Positions 32,519 to 41,326 of a DNA stretch of 64,000 nucleotides are shown one piece after another. The DNA lies in assembly GCF_014641555.1 (NCBI RefSeq), contig NZ_BMHY01000001.1, forward strand, positions 558,001-622,000, in the 5' to 3' direction. Numbering within the stretch: position 1 is the stretch's first letter; each line of letters begins with the position of its first letter. The DNA comes from Paenibacillus radicis (ex Gao et al. 2016). GTDB lineage: Bacteria > Bacillota > Bacilli > Paenibacillales > Paenibacillaceae. Made by a program: the position numbers and the translations under genes. Under the pieces are notes generated by a model. The model was not told the DNA's origin, did no database searches, and worked only from the letters and a program-made list of their open reading frames with translations.

Positions 32519-34336
32519 TTGTTCGCGACGAGTATACGCAGAAAGCTGATGGCACTGCTGTTAGCAGTAACGGTGATTCCAATTACGATCTCGATGATCA
32601 TTTCGAACTTCTATATTAAAAATCAGGTTACCGAGCAGGCGATTCACGAAAGCCAGAAGCTTCTCTCGCTTGGGAAAAACAATATTAGCGGCTACATGGA
32701 CAAAATCAATGAGTCCTCATTGGACGTCTACAACAACCTGAATGCGTCCAATTCCTTGTATGCCTTAATCGAGCGAGGGCAGTCGCTCAACATGGACGCT
32801 GCAGAATTTGATTTGAAAAACAACATGCTTGTCTATACGCATATTCTGAATATTTATCAGTCTGCTAAAGGCATTCATCAAATCTATCTGGAAATCGGCA
32901 GCGATAAATTATCTTACTTGCTCTCTCGCGGTTTTTTCCGCAGCGGTATCGGCATGCCGAGCGAATGGCCAGCAGAGCGGAAGGGGAGCCCCGTGCCGTT
33001 CGTACAAGCGACGCATAACAGCGTCAATTATAATTTGGATTGGAGCAAATCGGTTAAAAAGGTAAGCGTTTTCACTCTAAAAAGGCCTATTATACGCACA
33101 CCCAGCAATGATGTGATTGGCTATCTGTCCATTGATGTACAGTCCACAGAGCTGAACAAAGTATGCAAGCAGCTTACGCTCTCCGATCAGGAGAAACTTT
33201 ATATTATCGACAGGGAAAAGAATGTGATCTGCTCGGAGAACAGCAGCGGTGAAAATATGGACTGGGCCGAAAAGGTGGCTGCCGGCGGAGAAAGCGGCGT
33301 CATGAAGTGGAAGGACAGCACCTTTTCCGGCATTGTCATCTATGATACGATTAGCGCCAACTACATGGACTGGATTGTCGTCAAGCAGCTGCCTTACTCC
33401 TATTTGTACGAGAGTGCGAACGCCATCCGGACGATTAATACAACGATTATTATCTTGTTTATGGCGCTTGTCGTTGTCGCGAGCATATTCGTCTCCTACC
33501 ATTTCACCAATCCGATCAAGCGGCTTATCGGCCATATCAACCAGGTTCAAGCGGGCAACTTCAACATCGTCGTTCCTGTGCAGGGACGGGATGAGGTGGC
33601 GATTCTCGCAAGGCGGTTCAATACGATGCTGCAGACGATCAAAGATTTGATTAACCGGGAGTACCGGCTGGAGATTGCAAACAAGACGAATCAGTTGAAA
33701 GCGATGCAGGCACAGATCAATCCCCATTTCTTGTACAATGCGCTGCAATCAATCGGCACACTGGCGCTTCAGGCGCAAGCGCCTAAGGTGTACTCGCTGA
33801 TCACAGCCATCGCCAAAATGATGCGCTACAACATGAACACAAGCGAAGCCATCGTTCCTTTCTCGCTTGAGCTTGGCCATGCTAAGGCTTATCTGGAGCT
33901 GCAAAAGCAGCGTTTTAACGATCAGTTGACGGTCGTCTACGCTATTGATCCGAATTCGCAAGCCATTCTGGTGCCGAAAATGCTGCTGCAGCCGTTGATC
34001 GAAAATTATTTCAAGCACGGCTACGAGAAGACAGATGGCAGCGGCTTCATCCGCATTTCTGCCGATACAACGGACGGTCAGTGGCTTATCATTCAGATTG
34101 AAGATAACGGCAGCGGAGTCGACGCCGATAAGCTGCTGGAGCTAAGGAGGCTGCTCCACCGCTCGACCGCTACACTGCTGGAGGAGCAGCATCATATAGG
34201 CATCAGCAACGTATGGATGCGATTGAAGCTCTACTACGACGAAGAGCCGGAAATGAGCGTCGATTCGCCGTCATCAGGAGGGTTCATCGTTACGATTCGC
34301 ATACCGCTTCACTACGGATTGGAGGAACGGACATGA
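32519..34336 (+). CDS. Sensor histidine kinase, YesM type
   Basis: A 605-residue membrane sensor kinase. TM helix near residues 12-32, an extracytoplasmic sensor domain of about 270 residues, a second TM near 302-325, HAMP (to about 375), His_kinase domain with QINPHFLYNALQSIG (phosphorylated His near 403), N-box LLQPLIENYFKHG and G-box DNGSGVDADKL plus HHIGISNVWMRL. TTG 32519 follows GGGGGAAGCAGG; no better start is present. The stop overlaps the next ATG by 4 nt (ATGA), so it is coupled to its response regulator. Divergent sugar importer genes imply it senses that sugar. Confidence 0.93.
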   Translation: MFATSIRRKLMALLLAVTVIPITISMIISNFYIKNQVTEQAIHESQKLLSLGKNNISGYMDKINESSLDVYNNLNASNSLYALIERGQSLNMDAAEFDLKNNMLVYTHILNIYQSAKGIHQIYLEIGSDKLSYLLSRGFFRSGIGMPSEWPAERKGSPVPFVQATHNSVNYNLDWSKSVKKVSVFTLKRPIIRTPSNDVIGYLSIDVQSTELNKVCKQLTLSDQEKLYIIDREKNVICSENSSGENMDWAEKVAAGGESGVMKWKDSTFSGIVIYDTISANYMDWIVVKQLPYSYLYESANAIRTINTTIIILFMALVVVASIFVSYHFTNPIKRLIGHINQVQAGNFNIVVPVQGRDEVAILARRFNTMLQTIKDLINREYRLEIANKTNQLKAMQAQINPHFLYNALQSIGTLALQAQAPKVYSLITAIAKMMRYNMNTSEAIVPFSLELGHAKAYLELQKQRFNDQLTVVYAIDPNSQAILVPKMLLQPLIENYFKHGYEKTDGSGFIRISADTTDGQWLIIQIEDNGSGVDADKLLELRRLLHRSTATLLEEQHHIGISNVWMRLKLYYDEEPEMSVDSPSSGGFIVTIRIPLHYGLEERT

Positions 34337-35958
34337 ATGTGCTTTTAGTAGATGATGAACAGCATGTGCGCGAGGCGATCCGGCTGCTTATTGATTGGCA
34401 GGAGCTTGGGATCGACAACATTTATGAAGCAGATAACGGAGATGCGGCGGTTGACATGATTGAACGCCTGCAGCCGGAAATCGTCGTTACCGACATGCGG
34501 ATGCCGCATCGGGATGGAGTTGGACTGTTGTCTTGGCTGCATGCGGAAGGGCGGAAATGCAAAACAATTGTGGTGAGCGGCTATGATGATTTCGAGCTTG
34601 TTCGCAGCTCGATGAAATACGGCGGCCAAGATTATTTGCTGAAGCCGATTGATCCTGAACAACTGACTGAAGCACTGGAGAAAGCAAAGCAATGCTGGCA
34701 GAAGGAGGAACGGGAGCGGCAAATCAAGCAGCAGCGGAATATAGAGATGAATCAAATTAAGCCGGTTTATTGGGATAAGCTGTTTTCCGGACTTATTAGC
34801 CAGTCAGGCGGCAGATCGCAGCTGCCACCGCTGCTTCAAGACGAATTTAAGCTGGGCCGGATTGAACGGTGTAGAACAGCAGTCCTCCCGATTGACTCGA
34901 TTGACGCTGGTGTGGCGCAAAAGTTCGTCTATAACCGTGATTTGCTGTTTTTTATCCTGACCAACGTGTGCAATGAATTCTTGCGGCGCGATGATCGCGG
35001 CTTTGCATTCCGGTACTGGAACAGCGAGCATGAAATCGTACTCCTGCTCTGGGGCGGGCTTGCCAATTGGGAGGAGACACTGCGCCGGATCGGGGACGGC
35101 ATCCGCGAGACGATACACAGCCGAATTGATTTCGGCATCGGAACGGAGCAGCCGTTTCTCGGCGGTATTGCGGAGTCGTTTCAAGCGGCACGGACGGCGC
35201 TGAAGCAGCGCAATCTGCGAGCACATAGCGATGGTTTTCACCGCTATGCGGATGTAAACGCGATATCTTCAGCAGCCAGTATTCCATCGATGGGCGACTT
35301 TGAAGAGCGGTTCCGCGTCGCTGCAAGGGGCGGAAGAGAGAAAGATATCGAGATGGCAGTTAATAGCTGGATGGACGCCATCAGCGGACTGGCATTGATC
35401 TCGCAGTGGCAGCTGGAACAGTGGCACTCGGATTACAAGGCGATGCTGGAGCGGCTGTACAAGTCCGCGCCCGGGGGCCCCAGCCGAATCGGCAATGAGG
35501 AGTTGCTGCCGGATTGGCGCAGGCTGCTCCATGCGGATGGGAGCTTGTCGCTCGAAGCGTGGCGGGAGCAGCTGACAGCTGGTTTGTCGGAGCTGGCACG
35601 GATCTATCAGGCGGGCTCCAATCGCCAACCGGATCTGAACATCATGAAGGAAATTGCGAAATATATGGAGCAGAACTATCACCTTGAAGTGACGCTGCAG
35701 GACATTTCCGAACGGTTTTACTTGAGCCGGGAATATATTTCACGCCGCTTCAAACAAGAGATGGGTGAGAATGTGTTCGACTATCTAGCGAGGATTCGCG
35801 TCGAGAAGGCTAGGCTGCTGCTGCAAAACCAGCATCTGAAAATCGCTCAAATCGCCGAAATGGTCGGCTACGATGACGAGAAATATTTTAGCAAAGTGTT
35901 CAAAAAGGTGATGAGCGTCTCGCCGAATCAATACAGGAAGCAGGAGGGAGAGGGTTAA
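34333..35958 (+). CDS. Response regulator with AraC output domain, YesN type
   Basis: A 541-residue regulator. Receiver domain about residues 1-120 with phospho-acceptor Asp54 (VVTDMRMPH), acidic pair in VDDEQ and the conserved Lys in YLLKPI. A middle region of about 300 residues is poorly conserved. The C-terminal AraC HTH pair covers about 440-540 (TLQDISERFYLSREYISRRF; IAQIAEMVGYDDEKYFSKVF, ending SVSPNQYRKQ). ATG 34333 follows GGAGGAACGG and overlaps the kinase stop. It should activate the divergent sugar importer when phosphorylated. Confidence 0.93.
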   Translation: MNVLLVDDEQHVREAIRLLIDWQELGIDNIYEADNGDAAVDMIERLQPEIVVTDMRMPHRDGVGLLSWLHAEGRKCKTIVVSGYDDFELVRSSMKYGGQDYLLKPIDPEQLTEALEKAKQCWQKEERERQIKQQRNIEMNQIKPVYWDKLFSGLISQSGGRSQLPPLLQDEFKLGRIERCRTAVLPIDSIDAGVAQKFVYNRDLLFFILTNVCNEFLRRDDRGFAFRYWNSEHEIVLLLWGGLANWEETLRRIGDGIRETIHSRIDFGIGTEQPFLGGIAESFQAARTALKQRNLRAHSDGFHRYADVNAISSAASIPSMGDFEERFRVAARGGREKDIEMAVNSWMDAISGLALISQWQLEQWHSDYKAMLERLYKSAPGGPSRIGNEELLPDWRRLLHADGSLSLEAWREQLTAGLSELARIYQAGSNRQPDLNIMKEIAKYMEQNYHLEVTLQDISERFYLSREYISRRFKQEMGENVFDYLARIRVEKARLLLQNQHLKIAQIAEMVGYDDEKYFSKVFKKVMSVSPNQYRKQEGEG

Positions 35959-35960
35959 CG

Positions 35961-36203
35961 ATTAAAGGGCGGATTCAAGTTTATATAATAACAAGTATAA
36001 TCGTCATTTTGCTCCCATTCATCCTCATAATATACGATTATTGGGATAGGCATCAGCCTAAGCTGGGGGCAGTCGGCAGCGGGGTTAGAGAGGGATTTGA
36101 CGCTTATACCATTATGATGCTAATCTTTCTATTTTTAATTGGTGTTTTAAATTTGATTGTGGCACTGAAACGATATAAGGATTTCAAAAATAATCAGTCA
36201 TAA
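35961..36203 (+). CDS. Small two-helix membrane protein with possible ATT start
   Basis: An 80-residue reading whose sequence is a clean two-helix membrane protein: helix one about residues 7-27 (VYIITSIIVILLPFILIIYD), a short loop, and helix two about 52-72 (AYTIMMLIFLFLIGVLNLIV), ending KRYKDFKNNQS. The only standard start, TTG 36009, cuts helix one in half and has no ribosome binding site. ATT 35961 has GGAGGGAGAGGG seven bases upstream and directly follows the response regulator stop. Either a rare ATT start is used or a start codon has been lost. No family recognised. Confidence 0.45.
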   Translation: MKGRIQVYIITSIIVILLPFILIIYDYWDRHQPKLGAVGSGVREGFDAYTIMMLIFLFLIGVLNLIVALKRYKDFKNNQS

Positions 36204-36216
36204 TACGGCTGTCATG

Positions 36217-36281
36217 TGATAAAACAAGGGTTTGTCTCTGCCGCAGATGTTCTACGGCAGAGACAAACCCTTGTTTTATCA
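36217..36281. terminator. Very long perfect hairpin between convergent genes
   Basis: The 27 bases at 36217-36243 are exactly complementary to 36255-36281 with an 11-nt loop. Both outer ends are AT-rich (TGATAAAAC/GTTTTATCA), so each transcript would end in a U-rich arm. It fills the gap between the small membrane gene and the convergent gene at 36293. Confidence 0.9.
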
Positions 36282-36292
36282 TGGATTATGGA

Positions 36293-36886
36293 TTAATTCA
36301 GCTTGTATTTCTCAGCAACATCGCGGTATAAGTCCCGGTATGCCTGATCATCATCCTGAATGTCCAAATTTGCGATTGTCAGATTGTCCAGCGCTTTATT
36401 CCCGTGCTGGATTGCAAACTTCCCTTGATGGTTTCCGATGATTTCATAGGTCTCCGCTGGCTGGGTCGGACCCTTATACAGAAAGAGCAAGTAGGTTCTG
36501 CCTGGAGACAGAGGCTTATAGACCTCATTGGGCATACGTTGATAGGAGCCCCACAGGTTCGTCCACTTCCCGTAATGCTCGATGACATTCAGTCGGCTGC
36601 TCGTGCCGACATGTTCCTGTCCTTTATAGATCTTCTTAATTTTAATTTGGGAGAAGGTATTTGCTTCTATTGGATATTGATCTTGCTGATCAAGGGGGAC
36701 AACGGAAGCCGTCTCTCCCGCAAATTCGGCCTCAACGATAACCGTCGCCAAGCTTTCCATTTCTCCAAGCGAATAAAGGCTGTAATCGCTATCCGAACGA
36801 ATAATTTGAGGGTAGGCATGCTTATAAGTGACAAAACAGGCTATACCTAAAATGATTGTTAATCCAGCGATCGTAAGTTTTCGCAT
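36293..36886 (-). CDS. Membrane-anchored extracytoplasmic protein, unknown
   Basis: A 197-residue protein I do not recognise. Residues 4-22 (LTIAGLTIILGIACFVTY) form a signal anchor; the remaining 175 residues are soluble and probably outside the cell, with features of a small beta domain (ATVIVEAEFAGE, FSQIKIKKIYKGQE, TYLLFLYKG). The ATG at 36886 is chosen because AGAGGAGG is 9 nt upstream; the ATG at 36895 abuts that site. It sits alone between a long hairpin and a terminator-bounded operon. Confidence 0.7.
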   Translation of the reverse strand: MRKLTIAGLTIILGIACFVTYKHAYPQIIRSDSDYSLYSLGEMESLATVIVEAEFAGETASVVPLDQQDQYPIEANTFSQIKIKKIYKGQEHVGTSSRLNVIEHYGKWTNLWGSYQRMPNEVYKPLSPGRTYLLFLYKGPTQPAETYEIIGNHQGKFAIQHGNKALDNLTIANLDIQDDDQAYRDLYRDVAEKYKLN

Positions 36887-36949
36887 TCCGCACATCCTCC
36901 TCTGTCAATCATTAGTAAAAACGAGGAAGAAGAGACAAAGGTTGCATAC

Positions 36950-36997
36950 GAAAAAAAAGCTGCGCCGCTCACCATTGAATGGAGAGCAGCGCAGCTT
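36950..36997 (-). terminator. Terminator of SufR-like/TrhO/YuzB operon
   Basis: AAGCTGCGC (36957-36965) pairs with GCGCAGCTT (36989-36997); the A-run at 36951-36958 gives a strong U-tract on the minus strand. Confidence 0.88.
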
Positions 36998-37017
36998 ATC
37001 ATTTTGAAGGAATGCTT

Positions 37018-37269
37018 TTATTCGAAAAACAACCGGATTACCTCACGAACCGCTTCTTCCACTTGCTCCAGACATTCCTCTGGAGTTGCCGCATGGACGC
37101 GGTTTTCATTCACCATCGCATAAGGACGTGCACGGCACATATTGCACATATTCAAACAATTGGTTCGCATGACCGCAGCTTCCGGAAACTTCTCCTCGAG
37201 CTCCTCAAGCGGCAGAAGAGCCATTGCATTGCGGTCGCATACTTCGACGACGACGAGTCCCAGGCTCAT
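37018..37269 (-). CDS. YuzB-like DUF1450 protein
   Basis: An 83-residue protein of the DUF1450 (YuzB) family, small cytoplasmic proteins with a thioredoxin/ferredoxin-like look. The cysteine cluster CLNMCNMC (near residues 38-45) could bind a metal or iron-sulfur centre. ATG 37269 follows AAGGTGATGC. It is the third gene of an operon after the SufR-like regulator and TrhO, 15 bp after the latter, a context that fits sulfur or Fe-S metabolism. Function is not established. Confidence 0.83.
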   Translation of the reverse strand: MSLGLVVVEVCDRNAMALLPLEELEEKFPEAAVMRTNCLNMCNMCRARPYAMVNENRVHAATPEECLEQVEEAVREVIRLFFE

Positions 37270-37284
37270 TGCTGCATCACCTTC

Positions 37285-38223
37285 TTATCTATGCGATTGG
37301 AGCACTTTCAACTGGCGCTTAGGCGCGTCATTGGCTTCGCACTCGTCCGAGCAGTAAGCCGCATGCTCCTCTTCGCATTCCTCGCAGCAAATATGCTGAC
37401 GGTGGCAGAGGTCGTCTGCGCAATTAATGTAACGGTCCTCAGGCTTGCCGCAGTGGTAGCAGGTGCCTACCACGATATCTTCGTCGGTGTTGTTTACGCG
37501 GACTGAGATCCGCTCGTCGAATACATAGCATTTGCCGTCAAAGAGACGGCCTTGTACTTCTTCATCCTTGCCGTAAGTGACGATACCGCCATCGAGTTGG
37601 GCAACGTCGTTGAAGCCTTCTTCCAGCAGTACACCCGTCAACGTCTCGCAGCGAATGCCTCCCGTGCAATAAGTCAGAATGGTCTTATCCTTAGCATCCT
37701 TTAAGTTATTGCGAATCCACTGCGGAAACTCCCGGAACGACTCTACCGTAGGACGGATTGCGCCACGGAAATGGCCGATATCGTATTCATAATCGTTGCG
37801 GCCGTCGATAATGATGACGTCGTCACGCTGCAGTTGCTCGTGAAACTCCTTAGGCGACAAATGCTTGCCAGTACGGACATTAGGGTCAAGCGGCTTCTCA
37901 TAGCGAAGCGTGACGAGCTCTTTTTTCGGACGAACGAACAGCTTCTTGAATACATGCGAATCCGACTCGTCGATTTTGTAAACCATATCGGTAAACAGCG
38001 GGTTGCTGCGCATATGAGCGATGTAGGCTTCTGTTTGCTCCACCGTACCGGACAGCGTTCCGTTGATGCCTTGATGCGCCACGAGAATCCGGCCTTTTAC
38101 GCCAAGCTCCTTGCAGTATTGAAGATGCTCTGCCGCAAACAGCTCGTAGTTCTCGATAGGCACATATTTATAATAGAGCAGAATGCGGTATGGTTTGTTA
38201 GTGTGATCTTGAATATCGGTCAT
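37285..38223 (-). CDS. trhO: tRNA uridine(34) hydroxylase, rhodanese family
   Basis: A 312-residue TrhO (YceA/YbfQ) protein, which hydroxylates U34 of tRNA on the way to 5-methoxyuridine. An N-terminal acylphosphatase-like domain ([33 protein letters not shown]) is followed by a rhodanese domain with catalytic Cys in [11 protein letters not shown] (near residue 183) and a cysteine-rich C-terminus ([19 protein letters not shown]) likely to bind zinc. ATG 38223 gives the family-typical N-terminus; GTG 38235 is possible. Middle gene of the operon. Confidence 0.9.
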   Translation of the reverse strand: MTDIQDHTNKPYRILLYYKYVPIENYELFAAEHLQYCKELGVKGRILVAHQGINGTLSGTVEQTEAYIAHMRSNPLFTDMVYKIDESDSHVFKKLFVRPKKELVTLRYEKPLDPNVRTGKHLSPKEFHEQLQRDDVIIIDGRNDYEYDIGHFRGAIRPTVESFREFPQWIRNNLKDAKDKTILTYCTGGIRCETLTGVLLEEGFNDVAQLDGGIVTYGKDEEVQGRLFDGKCYVFDERISVRVNNTDEDIVVGTCYHCGKPEDRYINCADDLCHRQHICCEECEEEHAAYCSDECEANDAPKRQLKVLQSHR

Positions 38224-38306
38224 GTCGAATCTCACTTCTCCAGTTCATTTATTAAATGTAGCTTTGCTGCTTTATTCATGCTAAACCTGCTTGTAAAGTT
38301 CGTCAA

Positions 38307-38948
38307 CTATACCGTTTTTTTAATCCGGTATTCACATCTGCGATCGCCTTTTGCCAAACATTCAGTCCGGCTGACATCCGCGTTAAGCAGGGAGCGGAAT
38401 AGCTGCAGCTCACAGTTGCAAGCATGGCCATATGCGTTGGCGACGTCGGCGATCGGGCAGTTATGCTCCTTGAGCACGAATTCATCTTCGCTTTCCTGCT
38501 CCCACTGCACCATATAGCCATTGTCATTCTGAATTTGCGCCAGTGCGGCGACTTTGTCGGCGAGCGCTTTATTCTCCATCGCAGGAGCATACTTGCTCAG
38601 CATCGATTCCTTGCGGCGGTCAAACAGCAGATTGACCATTTCGTCGCCGGATTCTTGCCCTAGTTCGCCTAGCAGATCCAGCGTTAAGGAGTTATATTTT
38701 TTCGGAAAATAATGCTCGGCATGCTCCGTCAAGCTGTAGAGCGCCGTCGGTCTGCCCATTGCTTGCTTGATCGAGCGCTGCGTAATCCATCCGCTGCTCT
38801 CAAAGCTTTCCAAGTGGCGGCGAACGGCCATGCCGGTCAGGCCAAGCTGCTCCGTCAAGTCTTTGGCGCTGAGCTCACCGTTTGTTTTCAGCAAATGCAA
38901 AATGGTTTCGCGAGTCGAGAGCCCATTGACTTGCTTCACGATATTCAC
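38307..38948 (-). CDS. SufR-like Fe-S-sensing HTH regulator
   Basis: A 213-residue regulator with an N-terminal winged helix (RETILHLLKTNGELSAKDLT, GMAVRRHLESFESSGWI, residues about 13-60) and a C-terminal sensor domain whose cysteines are arranged C-x12-C-x-C then two more near the end (CPIADVANAYGHACNCE; ECLAKGDRRCEY), as in the SufR/YfmA-type DeoR-like regulators that hold an iron-sulfur cluster. It heads an operon with trhO (84 bp later) and a cysteine-rich YuzB protein, consistent with Fe-S or redox control. The short dyad TTCCT-TAT-AGGAA at 38980-38992 lies upstream. Confidence 0.83.
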   Translation of the reverse strand: MNIVKQVNGLSTRETILHLLKTNGELSAKDLTEQLGLTGMAVRRHLESFESSGWITQRSIKQAMGRPTALYSLTEHAEHYFPKKYNSLTLDLLGELGQESGDEMVNLLFDRRKESMLSKYAPAMENKALADKVAALAQIQNDNGYMVQWEQESEDEFVLKEHNCPIADVANAYGHACNCELQLFRSLLNADVSRTECLAKGDRRCEYRIKKTV

Positions 38949-39076
38949 CGCCTATGGTCATATTATTTTTATCTTTTGTTTCCTTATAGGAAGAATGGCA
39001 CATGAAAGCTAGTTACACTATATCATTTTTCAACAAAAATGTCTCATAAGTCAGGATGGAAACGTATAACAGCCCC

Positions 39077-39958
39077 TTACCCCTTCATAAGCAGGTTTAG
39101 AAAGGAGGAGGAGGCGCTTGGCAGCACCTTGTTTTTACGAGTGACGACGCCAATCATACGGGGTGGAATCGGGTCGGTCAGCTGCAGCTCGCAAAGCGAT
39201 CCTTCCGCAAGCTCCCGCTGTGCGAATTGCCGTGCGACAAAGGCAGCTCCATAACCCTGCTGTGCGAATTCTACAATCATCTCTGTGCTTGTCAGCTCGA
39301 TATCGGGCTCCTTATAGACGCCCCGTTCCGCAAACCAGTGCTCAACGAACAGTCTCGTACTGCTCCCGGACGTCGGCAGCAGCAGAGGAATTTGCGTCAA
39401 TTGACGCACCGTCAACGGCTGCTCGGCAAGCTCTTTATAGGCTTTGCCAACGACAAAGCAATCCTGTATGGCGATAAAAGGAGTAACGTCGAGCGTCTCC
39501 TCCTCCAGCGGTAAATGGACAAGACCCAGATCAATTTGCTCTTCTTGAAGCTGACGCGTGACCTCGCTAGTCTTGATCTGCATGAGGCGGATGCGGATTT
39601 GCGGATGCTCCGCATGAAATTTGCTCAAATGCGGCAGCAGCACATGTTTAATAATCGGTCCGCTAGCCCCGATCCGAAGCTCTCCGGCATCCAGTTGAAC
39701 AAGCTCGCGAAGCTTCTTCTCTCCGCGGCCGAGCAGGGAAAAGGATTGCTCCACATATTCATAAAGCGCTTTTCCTTCTTCGGTAAGCCGGACACCTTTG
39801 GACAGCCGGTCAAACAGCTTGGCGCCAAAATGTTCCTCTAATTGTTTAATCGCATAGCTGACCGATGGCTGTGTGATATGGAGCGCTTGCGCGGCTTTAG
39901 TGAAATTGCCTGTCTTGGCTGTTAATAAAAAGATACGGTAACTTTCCAAATGCACCAT
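39077..39958 (-). CDS. LysR-family regulator
   Basis: A 293-residue LysR-type regulator. N-terminal HTH near residues 15-60 (NFTKAAQALHITQPSVSYAI, LFDRLSKGVRLTEEG) and a periplasmic-binding-like effector domain from about 90 (LRIGASGPIIKHVLLPHL, VARQFAQRELAEGSLCEL). The ATG at 39958 lies 11 nt after AGAGAGGG. It is divergent from a chorismate synthase gene (40075) with a 116-bp spacer, so aromatic biosynthesis control is a reasonable guess; the effector is unknown. Confidence 0.9.
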   Translation of the reverse strand: MVHLESYRIFLLTAKTGNFTKAAQALHITQPSVSYAIKQLEEHFGAKLFDRLSKGVRLTEEGKALYEYVEQSFSLLGRGEKKLRELVQLDAGELRIGASGPIIKHVLLPHLSKFHAEHPQIRIRLMQIKTSEVTRQLQEEQIDLGLVHLPLEEETLDVTPFIAIQDCFVVGKAYKELAEQPLTVRQLTQIPLLLPTSGSSTRLFVEHWFAERGVYKEPDIELTSTEMIVEFAQQGYGAAFVARQFAQRELAEGSLCELQLTDPIPPRMIGVVTRKNKVLPSASSSFLNLLMKG

Positions 39959-40074
39959 TATGGCATAGACCCTCTCTATCGCAACGTAATGATATTGTTA
40001 TTTCCATTATATCACCAACGAAATTATAATAAATAGTACAGACAAGGTTTAAAACAGGGAAGGGTGGATGACAA

Positions 40075-41133
40075 ATGTCGGGAAGCAGCAGCTTTGGTAA
40101 ATTGTTTACGATGTCAACGTTTGGCGAATCGCATGGCGAGGCCGTTGGCGTCATTATAGATGGTGTTACACCAGGAGTCGAAATTACGGAGCAAGAGATT
40201 CAATTACAAATGGACCGCCGCAAGCCGGGCCAATCTTCGGTAACGACGCCGCGCAAGGAATCGGATACGATTCGGATTTTGTCCGGCGTATTTGAAGGAA
40301 AGACGACGGGCGCTCCGCTCGCCGTCATGCTGAACAACACGGATATGCGTCCTTCTGCATATGAGAAAAATAAACTGTTGTTCCGTCCCGGCCATGCCGA
40401 TTTCACCTATGTGGAGAAATACGTGCATCGCGATCACCGCGGCAGCGGCCGTGCATCGGGCAGAGAAACGGCTGGACGTGTAGCTGCAGGCGCGGTAGCG
40501 CGCAAGCTGCTGTCGCTTCGCGGCGTGTCGGTAACGGCATACACGAAAGCCGTTGGCGGTATTCAAGGTGAGACCGTCGATGAGAGCTTCATTGAAAAAA
40601 ACCCGGTTCGCGCAGCAGATCCAGTTGCAGCAGTGAAGATGATCGAGAAAATCGAACATCTGGCAAGCATCGGCGACAGCTGCGGCGGTATTGTAGAATG
40701 CGTCATTCGCGGCGTGAAGCCGGGTATCGGCGAGCCGACCTTCGACAAGCTTGACGCAGAACTGGCGAAAGCGATGCTGTCAATCGGAGCGGTGAAAGGC
40801 ATTGAGTTTGGCGCAGGCTTTGACGCTGCCGAAATGCTGGGCAGTGAGCATAATGACCAAATGGATAAAGACGGCTTCCTGAGCAACAATGCAGGCGGTA
40901 TTATCGGCGGCATCAGCACGGGTCAGGATATTGTTTTCCGCATTGCGGTCAAACCGACCTCTTCGATCTCGAAGCCGCAGAAGACGGTAGACCAGTCCGG
41001 CGACGAGCATACGATTGAGACGATCGGCCGTCATGATCCTTGCATTTGCCCGCGCGTGATTCCTGTAGTCGAAGCGATGGTATGCATGGTGCTGGAGGAT
41101 TTGTTCAAGCGCCAAGCGGCATTGCACAACTAA
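40075..41133 (+). CDS. aroC: Chorismate synthase
   Basis: A 352-residue chorismate synthase, which makes chorismate from EPSP using reduced FMN. Signature segments GESHGEAVGVIIDG (near residue 18), RPGHADFTYVEKY (near 105), HRDHRGSGRASGRETAGRVAAGA (only partly quoted: RGSGRASGRETAGRVA) and the C-terminal RHDPCICPRVIPVVEAM. It is complete and in good order. It is isolated from other aro genes, flanked by a divergent LysR gene and its own terminator, and may be a second copy beside the usual aro cluster gene. ATG 40075 follows AAGGGTGGATGAC. Confidence 0.95.
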   Translation: MSGSSSFGKLFTMSTFGESHGEAVGVIIDGVTPGVEITEQEIQLQMDRRKPGQSSVTTPRKESDTIRILSGVFEGKTTGAPLAVMLNNTDMRPSAYEKNKLLFRPGHADFTYVEKYVHRDHRGSGRASGRETAGRVAAGAVARKLLSLRGVSVTAYTKAVGGIQGETVDESFIEKNPVRAADPVAAVKMIEKIEHLASIGDSCGGIVECVIRGVKPGIGEPTFDKLDAELAKAMLSIGAVKGIEFGAGFDAAEMLGSEHNDQMDKDGFLSNNAGGIIGGISTGQDIVFRIAVKPTSSISKPQKTVDQSGDEHTIETIGRHDPCICPRVIPVVEAMVCMVLEDLFKRQAALHN

Positions 41134-41143
41134 TGACGAGAAG

Positions 41144-41177
41144 CACGCAGCAGCCATTCGGACTGCTGCGTGTTTTT
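41144..41177 (+). terminator. Terminator of aroC
   Basis: CACGCAGCAG pairs with CTGCTGCGTG across a 9-nt loop, then TTTTT. Confidence 0.9.
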
Positions 41178-41326
41178 ATGTGCGTGAATTGCATCCTGTC
41201 CAAAAATATTACTATTGCGAAAAAAAGGCGGCGGAAGTACACTGTTCTCTGACGTCCTTGTGGACATACATACCAAGCACAGGCTGCTGGCCGGCATCAC
41301 CGGTTGGAGAAAAGAGGGGAACGCGT

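Noticed and set aside
41178..41326. yybP-ykoY manganese riboswitch in front of the TerC gene
   Set aside because: TerC genes often have one and the leader is long enough, but I could not align the conserved GGGGAGTAGC start or the paired metal-binding loops; only loose similarity such as GGAAGTAC.
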